A program made the position numbers and the translations under genes. 64,000 nucleotides of DNA from assembly GCA_003612525.1 (NCBI GenBank), contig RAZD01000009.1, positions 1-64,000 of the forward strand, in the 5' to 3' direction. Positions 9,117 to 18,484 of the stretch are shown here, one piece after another. The number at the start of each line of letters is the position of its first letter. Position 1 is the stretch's first letter. The notes under the pieces were generated by a model. It saw only the letters and a program-made list of their open reading frames with translations, was not told the origin of the DNA and searched no databases. Source of the stretch: a bacterium C-53. GTDB taxonomy: Bacteria; Bacillota; Clostridia; Lachnospirales; Lachnospiraceae.

Positions 9117-10346
9117 TTACCAGAATACGTGATTTCCGATCACAATGCCGGAATACCCTGAACGGATATTTCTAAAGTGCGTTGCACCGCCAACATTTGT
9201 GACCCCGGAAAGAGCTTCTTTCGCTGCCTGAATTGCCACCGGATTCGGTCCCATAGCCGCTACTGCGGCTACCTTTCCGGTTGCCGCCGGCCCAAACTGT
9301 CCAGGCGCATAAACCGCACCTGCAATACTGCCGTACCTGCCGCGCGCCCGATTTACAACAACCGCGCCAACTGCAAGCTGCCCCTCATAACACTCACTTC
9401 CCGCCTCACTCTGAATCAGTGCGGCCAGCAGTGTTACATCATCCGTTGCAGCCGTAACAGCGCCTGCGTTTGTCTTCGTTGTCTCCGTTGTACGTGCAGG
9501 TTTATGTTTTGCCGCTTCTTTTTCGGCCTTCTCCTTTGCTTCCTTCTCCGCGGCTTCACGCGCTTTTATTTCCTCTATTGTCTCACCTTCGTCAAGGTCA
9601 AATTCCACCCTTACATACTGGCTGGAAATATATCCCTCTTTTCCGCCTTCACACTGGACTTTTACCCAATCTCCCAATTCTTCAATCGCTTCGACATCTT
9701 CACCTCTTGCAAGAAGACCATAGACACCTGAACTTTCATCCGCCTCTTTACGGATTCGAAGTGTTTCCGTCTCTACCGTCGCCGAAAGCCTTCCGACCTC
9801 TTTCGCCAGATCTTTGGCTGCATCGTCAAACAGCAGGTAATCATTTTTTACCCAGCCTTCCAACTCGCCGGAGCGAACCTTTGTAAACCCTTCTTTCTGC
9901 TCAAGCATGCTTCCCGCACAGCCCTTATAAAGCTTTCCAATCAATTCGGACTCTTCGTCCGCCATTGATCTCACATTCACGGAATTATTTACATTTGCCA
10001 TGACCAGATCCGGGTATTCCTTCTGAAGCGCACTTTCACTGTTCAGAACTTCCGGTACATCCTCCTGCGGCTGTACATCCTCCGCACTTTCCTCCGGCTC
10101 ATCCACATCAACTGTTTCTTCCGTACTCTTTACCTCCACAGACACAACTTCTCTGTCAATAATGTCTGCGGCGCCAGCTCTGACCTTTTCCGTCATTCCA
10201 CCGCTCTCCATCACTTTCTCCGAGCCGGCTTTCAATTCTTCAAGGCTTGACGCATCTTTTGCATAAACAGTCTGCCCTGCACATATTGCTGCAGCCATAA
10301 ACGCCGCCGCAAAAGCTATCTTTTGTTTCCTCATCCCAATACTCAT
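9117..10346 (-). CDS. Secreted cell wall hydrolase with SH3 domains (SleB/CwlJ-type catalytic domain)
   Basis: ATG 10346 follows a GGGGG ribosome binding site; 409 aa. A signal peptide (KIAFAAAFMAAAICAGQTVYA) leads to an acidic linker rich in Glu. Two bacterial SH3 domains follow, at about 110-170 (VNVRSMADEESELIGKLYKG) and 190-250 (LRIRKEADESSGVYGLLARG). A lysine/alanine-rich linker and then a C-terminal Hydrolase_2 domain (LLAALIQSEAGSECYEGQLA ... VVNRARG ... FRNIRSG) complete it. The domain is related to spore cortex hydrolases SleB/CwlJ, but the SH3 modules and export signal suggest action on the cell wall from outside. It has its own promoter and terminator. Confidence 0.9.
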   Translation of the reverse strand: MSIGMRKQKIAFAAAFMAAAICAGQTVYAKDASSLEELKAGSEKVMESGGMTEKVRAGAADIIDREVVSVEVKSTEETVDVDEPEESAEDVQPQEDVPEVLNSESALQKEYPDLVMANVNNSVNVRSMADEESELIGKLYKGCAGSMLEQKEGFTKVRSGELEGWVKNDYLLFDDAAKDLAKEVGRLSATVETETLRIRKEADESSGVYGLLARGEDVEAIEELGDWVKVQCEGGKEGYISSQYVRVEFDLDEGETIEEIKAREAAEKEAKEKAEKEAAKHKPARTTETTKTNAGAVTAATDDVTLLAALIQSEAGSECYEGQLAVGAVVVNRARGRYGSIAGAVYAPGQFGPAATGKVAAVAAMGPNPVAIQAAKEALSGVTNVGGATHFRNIRSGYSGIVIGNHVFW

Positions 10347-10411
10347 AGCAACCCCCAAACAGTAACAATTATGTTAACTTATATTACGTAAATGTTACAT
10401 TTGTATGATTC

Positions 10412-10440
10412 ATTTTAACAAAAGATTTGCTTTTTGTCAA
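10412..10440 (-). promoter_or_regulatory. Sigma-A promoter for the cell wall hydrolase
   Basis: The minus strand carries a consensus TTGACA (10435-10440), a 17-base spacer and TAAAAT (10412-10417), about 65 bases before the start codon. Confidence 0.75.
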
Positions 10441-10507
10441 GTTTGACAACCCATCATTCCCCATATTACGACATATGAAACGATATATACCGTAACGGCA
10501 AAATATC

Positions 10508-11302
10508 CTATAAATTTCTTGATTTCTCCGCACACACCCTCATCGCTTCCATCAGCCCGGAACGGAAACCTCTCTCCTCCAAAACCCTGACTGCCTCAAT
10601 CGTCGTTCCTGCCGGAGAACATACCATATCCTTCAGTTCTCCCGGATGTTTTCCTGTCTCAAGCACCATCTTTGCACTTCCGTAAACCGCCTGCGCAGCA
10701 AATTCATAAGCATCCTTTCTTGCCATTCCTTCAGCCACCGCCGCATCTGCCATCGCTTCAATCATCATAAATACATATGCCGGCGCACTGCCGCTGACCG
10801 CTACCACCGTATCCATCAAATGCTCCGATACCGAATGCGCTTTTCCAAAACTGTTAAGAATCGTCATAATTCTTAACAATTCGTCATCCGTCACAAATGC
10901 GTTCCGGCAGACACCGGTACATCCCTCCCCTACCAGAGCCGGAGTATTTGGCATACAGCGTACAATCTTAACTTCTTTCCCGAACTGCTGTCCCAGCCAC
11001 TCAAGAGTCTTCCCTGGGGCGATTGTAATCACACATTTATCGCGCGTAATCTCATTTCGTATCTCTGCAATTACTTCCTCGTAGAATTGCGGCTTCACCG
11101 AAAGGACAATAACATCTGCCGTACGCGCCAGCGCGCAGTTACCGCCTGCAATCTGAATCTTCAAATTCTCCGCTGCTCTTTCATTTGCCGCCTTTACCAC
11201 ATCTACACCATAGATATCAGACGGTTCCACGACACAATTGCGTATAATTCCGCCTATCATAGCCGTTGCCATGTTTCCAAGTCCTATAAATCCTAATCTC
11301 AT
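10508..11302 (-). CDS. proC: Pyrroline-5-carboxylate reductase
   Basis: It reduces 1-pyrroline-5-carboxylate to proline with NAD(P)H. ATG 11302, preceded by AAGGAAGGA, gives 264 aa. The protein opens with the Rossmann motif GFIGLGNMATAMIGGI and later has VLSVKPQ (about residue 70), MPNTPALVGEGCTG (about 113) and the C-terminal dimer/proline-binding region AVSGSAPAYVF ... VCSPAGTTIEAV. It lies 21 bases after the rRNA methyltransferase gene and is probably co-transcribed with it. Confidence 0.95.
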   Translation of the reverse strand: MRLGFIGLGNMATAMIGGIIRNCVVEPSDIYGVDVVKAANERAAENLKIQIAGGNCALARTADVIVLSVKPQFYEEVIAEIRNEITRDKCVITIAPGKTLEWLGQQFGKEVKIVRCMPNTPALVGEGCTGVCRNAFVTDDELLRIMTILNSFGKAHSVSEHLMDTVVAVSGSAPAYVFMMIEAMADAAVAEGMARKDAYEFAAQAVYGSAKMVLETGKHPGELKDMVCSPAGTTIEAVRVLEERGFRSGLMEAMRVCAEKSRNL

Positions 11303-11322
11303 ATTCACAATCCTTCCTTTCG

Positions 11323-12099
11323 TCACATTCGGCGCTGCCGGTCTGCCTCATACAAAAGAAGCGCAGCAGCGATCGCTGCATTTAATGATTCCACCCGGCC
11401 GTTCATAGGTATTTTTATGTAAGCATCCGCCAGCTCTGCTGTTTCTCTCGTTAATCCGTTTCCTTCATTCCCTATCAGAAACGATGTCTTGTTACGGTAA
11501 TTTTTCTGTGTATAAAGCTCCTCTCCCGATAAGTGAGAAGCATACACGCAGATTCCCTCTTCTTTCAGGCGGCGGATACATGCATGCAAATCATCCACAT
11601 ATAAAAACGGCATACGGTAGACAGAGCCCATCGTCGCACGAATCACTTTAGGATTATAGATATCCGCTGTATTACGATCCATAATAATGCCGCTAACGCC
11701 TGCTCCTTCCGAAGTCCGAATCATCGTCCCAAGATTTCCCGGATCCTGAACCCCCTCCAGCAGAAGCAGAAGAGGGTTTTCCCCTCCATAAATATCTTTT
11801 TCACTATAATGAAACTGCTTTAATACTGTAAGAATCCCCTGTGGCGTTTTCGTATCGCATACTTTATGAAAGACATCATCCTTCACAATTTCATAAGGAT
11901 ACTTCTCAATGATATCCCCGTCATTCTCCTTCATGATAAAATGTTCGGACACATATACCTTCTGCACAGAAGATGGAGGGGCTTCCAGAAACATCTTCAT
12001 TCCTTCCGCTACAAATACATCCTGCTCGCGCCGGACCCGCGCTTTTGCATTAAGCTGCATAATATTTTTCATCTGTGCATTTGCCAAACTGGTGATCAT
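11323..12099 (-). CDS. SpoU-family (TrmH/RlmB-like) RNA 2'-O-methyltransferase
   Basis: The 258-aa protein has an N-terminal L30e-like substrate-binding domain (about 1-95). The SPOUT methyltransferase domain follows, with its three motifs: LLEGVQDPGNLGTMIRT (about 112), SFLIGNEGNGLT (about 208) and IPMNGRVESLNAAIAAA (about 230). These build the knotted SAM-binding site. The likely substrate is 23S rRNA or tRNA ribose, but the exact nucleotide is not inferable. It sits between pfkA and proC on the minus strand. Confidence 0.92.
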   Translation of the reverse strand: MITSLANAQMKNIMQLNAKARVRREQDVFVAEGMKMFLEAPPSSVQKVYVSEHFIMKENDGDIIEKYPYEIVKDDVFHKVCDTKTPQGILTVLKQFHYSEKDIYGGENPLLLLLEGVQDPGNLGTMIRTSEGAGVSGIIMDRNTADIYNPKVIRATMGSVYRMPFLYVDDLHACIRRLKEEGICVYASHLSGEELYTQKNYRNKTSFLIGNEGNGLTRETAELADAYIKIPMNGRVESLNAAIAAALLLYEADRQRRM

Positions 12100-12124
12100 A
12101 CCCTACGCCATACCTTTCCGCAAG

Positions 12125-12153
12125 AAAAGGGCCGTTCTGTTAACAGCCCTTTC
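12125..12153 (-). terminator. Terminator after pfkA
   Basis: AAAGGGC (12126-12132) pairs with GCCCTTT (12146-12152), with an inner GTT/AAC. The minus strand continues TTTTCTTGC. It lies just past the pfkA stop at 12164. Confidence 0.8.
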
Positions 12154-12163
12154 ACACTTTTTA

Positions 12164-13138
12164 TTAAATAGATAATGCCTTGCTGACCTGATACTGATAT
12201 TCTGAAATATCTTTCTGCATCGATAATGCCTCATCAATATCAAAATCCACAAACTGTCCGTGCCTGTATCCAACAACACGGTTTGTCTTTCCTTCCTTTA
12301 AGAGATCAGCCGCATACGCCCCCATCATGGAAGCATAAAAACGATCTTTGCACGTCGGACTACCTCCCCGCTGCATATATCCCAGAATCGTAGCTCTCGT
12401 TTCCATACCGGTCGCCGCTTCAATGCGCCTTGCCATAGAGGTGGAATGTCCGATTCCTTCAGCATTAATGATAATATGATGTGTTTTACCCTTTTTCCGG
12501 TTTGCAATAATGTTATTGATAATCTCCTGCTCGTTATATTCATATTTTTCAGGAAGAAGAATATCTTCAGCGCCATTTGCAACACCACACCACAGCGCAA
12601 TATAACCTGCATTCCTTCCCATAACTTCTATAATTGAACACCTCTCATGAGACGAGGATGTATCCCTTACTTTATCAATCGCCTGCATTGCTGTATTGAC
12701 TGCCGTATCAAATCCAATTGTATATTCCGTACATGCAATATCAAGATCAATGGTCCCTGGCACGCCAATCGTATTAATGCCATGCGCGGCAAGTTTCTGA
12801 GCGCCACGGTAAGAACCGTCACCCCCGATTACCACAAGGCCCTGTATGCCATATTTTTTGCACACTTCAGCGCCTCTTGCTTGCCCTTCTTCCGTCTTAA
12901 AATCTTCACAGCGTGCCGTGCGCAGAACCGTACCACCACGCTGAATCGTATCAGAAACATCCCGCGGAGACATTTCATGTATCTCTTCATTCAAAAGGCC
13001 CTGATAGCCTTTCTTGATTCCCATTACTTTCATCCCGCTGCTGATCGCTTTTCTTGTAACCGCACGGATTGCAGCATTCATTCCTGGCGCATCTCCACCG
13101 CTTGTCAGTACGCCGATTGTCTTTATTTCTTTTGCCAT
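12164..13138 (-). CDS. pfkA: 6-phosphofructokinase (ATP type)
   Basis: It phosphorylates fructose 6-phosphate, the committed step of glycolysis. The 324-aa length and start (MAKEIKTIGVLTSGGDAPGM) are typical. The GGDGS motif near residue 103 has the glycine of ATP-dependent enzymes, where PPi enzymes have Asp. The catalytic loop reads GVPGTIDLDIACTEYTIGFD: the two catalytic aspartates are kept but Leu replaces the usual Asn between them. MGRNAGYIAL and the C-terminal GYMQRGGSP effector region are present. GGGAGG precedes the ATG, and the gene has its own promoter at 13188-13216, downstream of dnaE. Confidence 0.96.
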   Translation of the reverse strand: MAKEIKTIGVLTSGGDAPGMNAAIRAVTRKAISSGMKVMGIKKGYQGLLNEEIHEMSPRDVSDTIQRGGTVLRTARCEDFKTEEGQARGAEVCKKYGIQGLVVIGGDGSYRGAQKLAAHGINTIGVPGTIDLDIACTEYTIGFDTAVNTAMQAIDKVRDTSSSHERCSIIEVMGRNAGYIALWCGVANGAEDILLPEKYEYNEQEIINNIIANRKKGKTHHIIINAEGIGHSTSMARRIEAATGMETRATILGYMQRGGSPTCKDRFYASMMGAYAADLLKEGKTNRVVGYRHGQFVDFDIDEALSMQKDISEYQYQVSKALSI

Positions 13139-13187
13139 ATGTGACCTCCCGGAGACTGTAGATTTAATATATCATTCGACTGGTTTT

Positions 13188-13216
13188 ATTCTAACGCTTT
13201 TTGATTCTGTTTTCAA
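13188..13216 (-). promoter_or_regulatory. Sigma-A promoter for pfkA
   Basis: The minus strand has TTGAAA (13211-13216), a 17-base spacer and TAGAAT (13188-13193), in the gap after dnaE. Confidence 0.7.
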
Positions 13217-13230
13217 CTGATTTTGCAGAT

Positions 13231-16200
13231 TTAAACAACTTTTACATTCTCTTTTCCGAAAGCTTCCGAAAGCCTGTCTACGAGTGTCTTATCCGCCCGA
13301 ACATTTCTCCCTGCCGGAAGAACTTTTTTTCCTTTCGGACATTTTGTATAGATGACAACCCTGTCATTTCCATCCGAATCACTGCACAGATTCAGGAGTT
13401 CCTCTTCTCTGTCCGCATACGCGCTTCTGCTTTCAAACTGAATCCAGAGTTCTCTCGGAACCTCCTCAAACGGCGTAATCTTCTCGCAGATCAATTTGCC
13501 GTCCTTCTCCTCCTCCGCCGAAACTCTCCCATAGATAAAGACTTTGCTTTCTTCGACCAGATAACGGCTGTTCTTCTCATAATCTCTCGGCCAGACAATC
13601 ACTTCCACCGTTCCTAACAGATCTTCCAATGTTAAAAACGCCATTGTCTGCTCTGTCTTTGTATGTTTAATCTGTCGATGGGTGATAATGCCCCCGACTG
13701 TCACTTTGCTGTTATCGACTGCTTTAATTACATTGGTCTCTTCGTCGAGAAGAAAATCCGTCGTGACAGCCGTTATATTTTTGCGCCACATTTTCTCATA
13801 TTCCTCAAGCGGATGCCCGCTGACATAAATACCGAGTACCTCCTTTTCAAACGCAAGAAGCGCCTCCTTCGGATATTCACCCACATCAGGAAGTTTGATT
13901 TCAAATTCTTCCTTCTGAGATTCATCCACAATATCAAACAATGATATCTGTCCTGCCATATTGTTCTTTCTATCATGATGAATGCTGTCCATAATCTGCG
14001 CATATACCGTCATAAACTGTCTGCGTGTTCCTCCGAGGCCGTCAAAGGTTCCTGATTTAATAAAGCTCTCCACTACACGACGGTTTATTTCTTTATCCGA
14101 AAGACGCTGTATAAAATCTTTCAGGCTTACGAACCGGCCGCATGCCTCCCGTTCTTCCACGATCGCTTCAATGATCGGCCGCCCTACACTCTTGATTGCC
14201 GAAAGGCCATAGCGGATGGCATTGCCTGAAACAGAGAATCCGTAATCGCCTTCATTAATATCGGGCGGAAGAATTGGTATATTCATATTCCGGCACGTTA
14301 AAATATATTCGGCTACTTTTGAAGGATTGTCAATCACGGATGTCAAAAGGGCCGCCATAAATTCTGTCGGATAATAATGTTTCAGATACGCTGTCTGATA
14401 CGACACGACAGCATAGCATGCCGCATGCGATTTATTAAATGCATATTTGGCAAAATCCATCATACTATTGTATATACGGTCTGCAACTGCCGCTTCAATC
14501 CCTTTCGCCGAGCATCCCGGAACCCCCTGCTCTTCATTTCCGTAAATAAAGTTTGCCCGTTCCTCCTCCATCACATACTGCTTTTTCTTACTCATTGCAC
14601 GGCGCACAAGATCGCTTCGCCCCAGTGTATAGCCGCCCAGATCACGCACAATCTGCATAACCTGTTCCTGATAAACAATACAGCCGTACGTCGGCTCCAG
14701 AATCGGCTTTAACTGTGGACAGTCATACCTGATTTCGCCCTGACTGTTCTTTCCCCTGATATACTGAGGAATGAAATCCATCGGGCCCGGACGGTACAGG
14801 GAAATTCCCGCAATAATATCTTCTAAATTCTGTGGTTTCAGTTCCTTCATAAAGCTCTTCATGCCGCCGCTCTCAAGCTGGAATATACCTTCCGTCCTCC
14901 CGGTTCCAATCGCATTCAGCACTTCTTTGTCATTATAATCAATCTGATCGATATTGATCTGTTTCCCGGTATCCTGTTCAATCAGCTGCACAGCATTCTG
15001 AATCACGGTCAATGTACGCAGTCCAAGAAAATCCATCTTCAAAAGACCGAGTTCCTCAATCGTCGTCATCGTGAACTGCGTTGTAATGGAACCATCGGAC
15101 GCTCTGGAAAGAGGCACAAAATCATCGGCCTCTTCCGGACAGATCACAACCCCTGCCGCATGCATCGATGTATGGCGCGGAAGCCCTTCCAGACGCTTGC
15201 ACATATCAATCAGATCATGCACCTGCTCATCTTTCGCATATAGTTCCCTGAATTCCGGATTGATCTGCAATGCCCGGTCAAGCGTAATATTCAGTTCGTT
15301 CGGAACCATCTTTGCCAGAGAATCCGCAAATGAATACGGGAGGTCCATCACCCGTGCAACATCACGTATCACACCCTTCGCGGCAAGCGTACCAAATGTC
15401 ACAATCTGGACTACCTTACTTTTTCCATATTTGTTTACCACATAGTCAATCACTTCCTGCCGGCGCTCAAAACAGAAGTCAATATCGATATCGGGCATGG
15501 ACACACGTTCAGGATTCAAAAAACGTTCAAAAAGCAGCTGATAGCGGATGGGGTCAATATTTGTGATTTTCAGACAATAAGATACAAGGCTTCCTGCCGC
15601 CGACCCTCTTCCCGGCCCAACCGGAATCCCCTGTAATCTCGCATAATTTATAAAATCCCAGACAATCAGGAAATAATCAACATATCCCATCTCTTTTATA
15701 ACAGAAAGTTCGTAGTTCACACGCTCCCTCAGGGAATCATCCACATTCGTATAACGCTCCTTCAGTCCGTCGCTGCAAAGTTTATTGAGATAGGACCAGG
15801 AATCATATCCTTCCGGCACTTCAAAATGGGGCAGCTTTGTCACCCCAAATTCAATTTCCACATTACATCTCTGCGCAATTTTATGAGTATTCTCCAGCGC
15901 CTCCTTCGCATACGGGAAAAGACGCAGCATCTCCTCCTCGGATTTTACATAGTACTGCCCGCCTTCATAACGCATCCTGTTCTCATCGGCCAGACGCTTG
16001 CCTGTCTGCAAACAGAGCAGGATATCATGCGGTTTTTCGTCCTCCGCATACGTATAATGCACATCATTTGTCGCAACAAGCGGTATGGAAAGTTCCCTGC
16101 TCAGATTGAGGAGAGCTGCATTTACCGTCTTCTGTTCCGGTATTCCGTGGTCCTGAAGCTCCAGAAAAAAATTTCCCTTTCCGAAACATGTCTCATACTT

Positions 16201-16680
16201 AAGCGCCGCCTTCTTCGCCTCGTCTGTCAGCCCTTTCACGATATAACGCTGCACTTCCCCCGCAAGGCATGCCGACAGTGCAATAATGCCTTCATGGTAT
16301 CGGTTCAGGATATCCATATCAATACGCGGCTTATAATAGTACCCTTCCGTAAAACCTTTTGAGACAATCTTCATTAAGTTTGCATATCCCTTGTTATTCT
16401 CCGCAAGAAGCACAAGGTGGTAATATCGGTCATCCCCGCCTGTCAATTCCTTGTCAAAACGCGAGTTTGGCGCCACATATACCTCACACCCCAAAATCGG
16501 CTTTATTCCGGCCGCCTTTGCCGCGCGATAGAAATCAATCACGCCAAACATAACGCCGTGATCGGTAATTGCCGCACTGTCCATCCCCAATTCCTTTACC
16601 CGTGCGACATACTCCTTTATCTTATTTGAACCATCCAAAAGACTGTATTCCGTGTGAACATGTAAATGTGTAAATGCCAT
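13231..16680 (-). CDS. dnaE: DNA polymerase III alpha subunit, DnaE type
   Basis: This is a replicative C-family polymerase of 1149 aa. The N-terminal PHP domain (about 1-280) starts FTHLHVHTEYSLLDG. The polymerase core carries the paired aspartates in MPDIDIDFCFERR near residue 400 and GPGRGSAAGSLV just before. A helix-hairpin-helix region (about 840-900) and a C-terminal OB fold (VTVGGIITHRQIKHTKTEQT, about 995) follow. There is no exonuclease insertion, so it is the DnaE rather than PolC type. In Firmicutes with PolC, this enzyme extends primers on the lagging strand. Confidence 0.97.
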   Translation of the reverse strand: MAFTHLHVHTEYSLLDGSNKIKEYVARVKELGMDSAAITDHGVMFGVIDFYRAAKAAGIKPILGCEVYVAPNSRFDKELTGGDDRYYHLVLLAENNKGYANLMKIVSKGFTEGYYYKPRIDMDILNRYHEGIIALSACLAGEVQRYIVKGLTDEAKKAALKYETCFGKGNFFLELQDHGIPEQKTVNAALLNLSRELSIPLVATNDVHYTYAEDEKPHDILLCLQTGKRLADENRMRYEGGQYYVKSEEEMLRLFPYAKEALENTHKIAQRCNVEIEFGVTKLPHFEVPEGYDSWSYLNKLCSDGLKERYTNVDDSLRERVNYELSVIKEMGYVDYFLIVWDFINYARLQGIPVGPGRGSAAGSLVSYCLKITNIDPIRYQLLFERFLNPERVSMPDIDIDFCFERRQEVIDYVVNKYGKSKVVQIVTFGTLAAKGVIRDVARVMDLPYSFADSLAKMVPNELNITLDRALQINPEFRELYAKDEQVHDLIDMCKRLEGLPRHTSMHAAGVVICPEEADDFVPLSRASDGSITTQFTMTTIEELGLLKMDFLGLRTLTVIQNAVQLIEQDTGKQINIDQIDYNDKEVLNAIGTGRTEGIFQLESGGMKSFMKELKPQNLEDIIAGISLYRPGPMDFIPQYIRGKNSQGEIRYDCPQLKPILEPTYGCIVYQEQVMQIVRDLGGYTLGRSDLVRRAMSKKKQYVMEEERANFIYGNEEQGVPGCSAKGIEAAVADRIYNSMMDFAKYAFNKSHAACYAVVSYQTAYLKHYYPTEFMAALLTSVIDNPSKVAEYILTCRNMNIPILPPDINEGDYGFSVSGNAIRYGLSAIKSVGRPIIEAIVEEREACGRFVSLKDFIQRLSDKEINRRVVESFIKSGTFDGLGGTRRQFMTVYAQIMDSIHHDRKNNMAGQISLFDIVDESQKEEFEIKLPDVGEYPKEALLAFEKEVLGIYVSGHPLEEYEKMWRKNITAVTTDFLLDEETNVIKAVDNSKVTVGGIITHRQIKHTKTEQTMAFLTLEDLLGTVEVIVWPRDYEKNSRYLVEESKVFIYGRVSAEEEKDGKLICEKITPFEEVPRELWIQFESRSAYADREEELLNLCSDSDGNDRVVIYTKCPKGKKVLPAGRNVRADKTLVDRLSEAFGKENVKVV

Positions 16681-16753
16681 AACACCCTCGCTTTTCCAAA
16701 GTATTCCTATTCTGCCAACCCTGTCATAATTTTATTCTATCATAGGATTTTCG

Positions 16754-16787
16754 AAAAAAAAAGGGCGAAGCCGACAGGCTCCACCCT
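16754..16787 (-). terminator. Terminator after metK
   Basis: The stem AGGGTGGAGCC/GGCTTCGCCCT with a short loop is followed by nine T residues on the minus strand. It starts 16 bases past the metK stop and lies before dnaE. Confidence 0.9.
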
Positions 16788-16802
16788 AAGTTATTTCAAT
16801 CC

Positions 16803-17990
16803 TTATAAATATTTCTTCAGAACTTCCACTTTGTCCACTTTCTCCCACGGAAGATCGAGATCATTGCGTCCAAAATGTCCATAAGCTGCCGTCTGTTTGT
16901 AAATCGGCCTTCTTAAATCCAGCATCTTTATGATTCCGGCCGGACGAAGATCAAAGTTCTCACGAATAATTTCAACAAGCTTCTCATCCGATACCTTGCC
17001 TGTGCCAAAAGTATCTACCATAATAGAGGTAGGCTGCGCCACACCGATTGCATAGGAAAGCTGAATCTCACACTTATCCGCAAGGCCTGCTGCCACAATG
17101 TTCTTTGCGACATAACGGGCCGCATACGCCGCGGAACGGTCCACCTTCGTGCAGTCTTTTCCGGAGAATGCGCCGCCGCCATGACGTGCATATCCGCCGT
17201 AAGTATCTACAATAATCTTACGTCCGGTAAGTCCTGCATCCCCATGAGGCCCTCCGATTACAAAACGTCCCGTCGGATTAATAAAGAACTTTGTATCCGC
17301 GTCAATCAACTCTTTCGGAAGAACCGGGTCAAACACATACTTTCTGATCTCCTCATGAATCTGCTCCTGTGTTACATCAGGATCATGCTGTGTGGATAAC
17401 ACAACTGCCTCAAGACGAAGCGGTTTCCCGTTTTCATCATACTCTACGGATACCTGGCTCTTTCCGTCAGACCTTAAGTATTTTAACGTGCCGTCTTTCC
17501 GGACTTTTGTAAGCTGCAAAGCAAGCTTATGCGCCAGAGAAATGGAATACGGCATATATTCCTCTGTCTCATTCGTCGCATAGCCAAACATCATACCCTG
17601 ATCGCCTGCGCCGGTCGCCTCAATCTCAGCATCGGACATTTTATTCTCTTTTGCTTCCAGCGCCTTGTCCACACCCATCGCAATATCGCTGGACTGCTCG
17701 TCAATTGCAACTAAAACCGCACATGTATTCCCGTCAAATCCGTATTCTGACTTCGTATATCCAATCTCTTTTACAGTTTCCCGAACCACTTTCTGAATAT
17801 CCACATAGGCATTCGTGGTTATCTCACCGGTTACGAGCACAAATCCTGTACAGGTTGCCGTCTCACAGGCAACACGGCTCATAGGGTCCTTCTCCATACA
17901 TGCATCGAGAATCGCATCTGAAATCGCATCACATACTTTGTCAGGATGTCCTTCCGTCACCGATTCGGAAGTAAATAATCTTTTTTCCAT
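16803..17990 (-). CDS. metK: S-adenosylmethionine synthetase
   Basis: It makes SAM from methionine and ATP. The 395-aa protein has all three signatures: [16 protein letters not shown] at the N-terminus, [12 protein letters not shown] near residue 125 and [19 protein letters not shown] near 268. The long leader holds a SAM-I riboswitch and an intrinsic terminator (18121-18283), so the gene is switched off when SAM is abundant. A strong promoter sits at 18338-18366 and a terminator follows the gene, making it monocistronic. Confidence 0.98.
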   Translation of the reverse strand: MEKRLFTSESVTEGHPDKVCDAISDAILDACMEKDPMSRVACETATCTGFVLVTGEITTNAYVDIQKVVRETVKEIGYTKSEYGFDGNTCAVLVAIDEQSSDIAMGVDKALEAKENKMSDAEIEATGAGDQGMMFGYATNETEEYMPYSISLAHKLALQLTKVRKDGTLKYLRSDGKSQVSVEYDENGKPLRLEAVVLSTQHDPDVTQEQIHEEIRKYVFDPVLPKELIDADTKFFINPTGRFVIGGPHGDAGLTGRKIIVDTYGGYARHGGGAFSGKDCTKVDRSAAYAARYVAKNIVAAGLADKCEIQLSYAIGVAQPTSIMVDTFGTGKVSDEKLVEIIRENFDLRPAGIIKMLDLRRPIYKQTAAYGHFGRNDLDLPWEKVDKVEVLKKYL

Positions 17991-18120
17991 TTCTGTTCCT
18001 CCATTCTTTTCTGTTCATAAGAGAGAATTCTGCTGCCGGATTCTCCGCCCGCGGCAAGCTCCACAAACAACAGTTTCCACTCCGGCCTGTCAGGAAATTC
18101 GAAACAATTCCCAAAACAGG

Positions 18121-18147
18121 AAAAAAAATAGCCCGCATAAGCGGACT
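18121..18147 (-). terminator. Riboswitch-controlled terminator in the metK leader
   Basis: AGTCCGC and GCGGGCT form a stem around TTAT, followed on the minus strand by ATTTTTTTT. It lies about 130 bases before metK and 20 bases after the SAM-I aptamer, the expected place for the expression platform. Confidence 0.88.
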
Positions 18148-18166
18148 CGACTTTTGATAATCAAAT

Positions 18167-18283
18167 CCTCTTATTGTTCGTTTATCGTTACCGACAAATA
18201 TTCGCTCAGGTTAGCACCTTCCAGTATACTGGGGTTGCCGTGGCTTCACAGATCCTATGTACCTCCACCACTCTGAATAAGAG
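18167..18283 (-). promoter_or_regulatory. SAM-I (S-box) riboswitch aptamer of metK
   Basis: On the minus strand, closing helix P1 is CTCTTATT (18276-18283) with AATAAGAG (18168-18175). Conserved S-box elements occur in order: GAGTGGTGGAGG, the kink-turn region TGAAGCCACGGCAACC, AAGGTGCTAACC and GAGCGA. The aptamer binds SAM and favours the terminator at 18121-18147. Placement directly before metK supports the assignment. Confidence 0.93.
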
Positions 18284-18337
18284 AATATGCCTGACTACAG
18301 GCTGACAATATAGAATTTTCATATCTGTTACATGGGT

Positions 18338-18366
18338 AGGATACTATGAAATAACAGATTCGTCAA
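18338..18366 (-). promoter_or_regulatory. Sigma-A promoter for metK
   Basis: TTGACG (18361-18366), 17-base spacer, TATCCT (18338-18343) on the minus strand, about 55 bases before the riboswitch. A small GCCTG/CAGGC hairpin lies between promoter and aptamer. Confidence 0.7.
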
Positions 18367-18405
18367 GTGCAATTTTTTACAAAGTTTCTTAACACTTCAT
18401 TTTTG

Positions 18406-18434
18406 TTGACATCATACGCAGAACTTCTTATACT
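18406..18434 (+). promoter_or_regulatory. Sigma-A promoter for the HD-GYP gene
   Basis: Consensus TTGACA (18406-18411), 17-base spacer and TATACT (18429-18434) on the plus strand. It is divergent from the metK promoter, the -35 boxes being about 40 bases apart. Confidence 0.8.
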
Positions 18435-18484
18435 AATATCTATGAATTATAGTTTAAAAATCATATCGTAAAAGGAGATTTCAC

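Noticed and set aside
12164-13138. Leu for Asn in the GTIDxD loop of PfkA as a sign of altered cofactor use
   Set aside because: Both aspartates and the ATP-type GGDGS glycine are present; I recall this variant as common in related bacteria.
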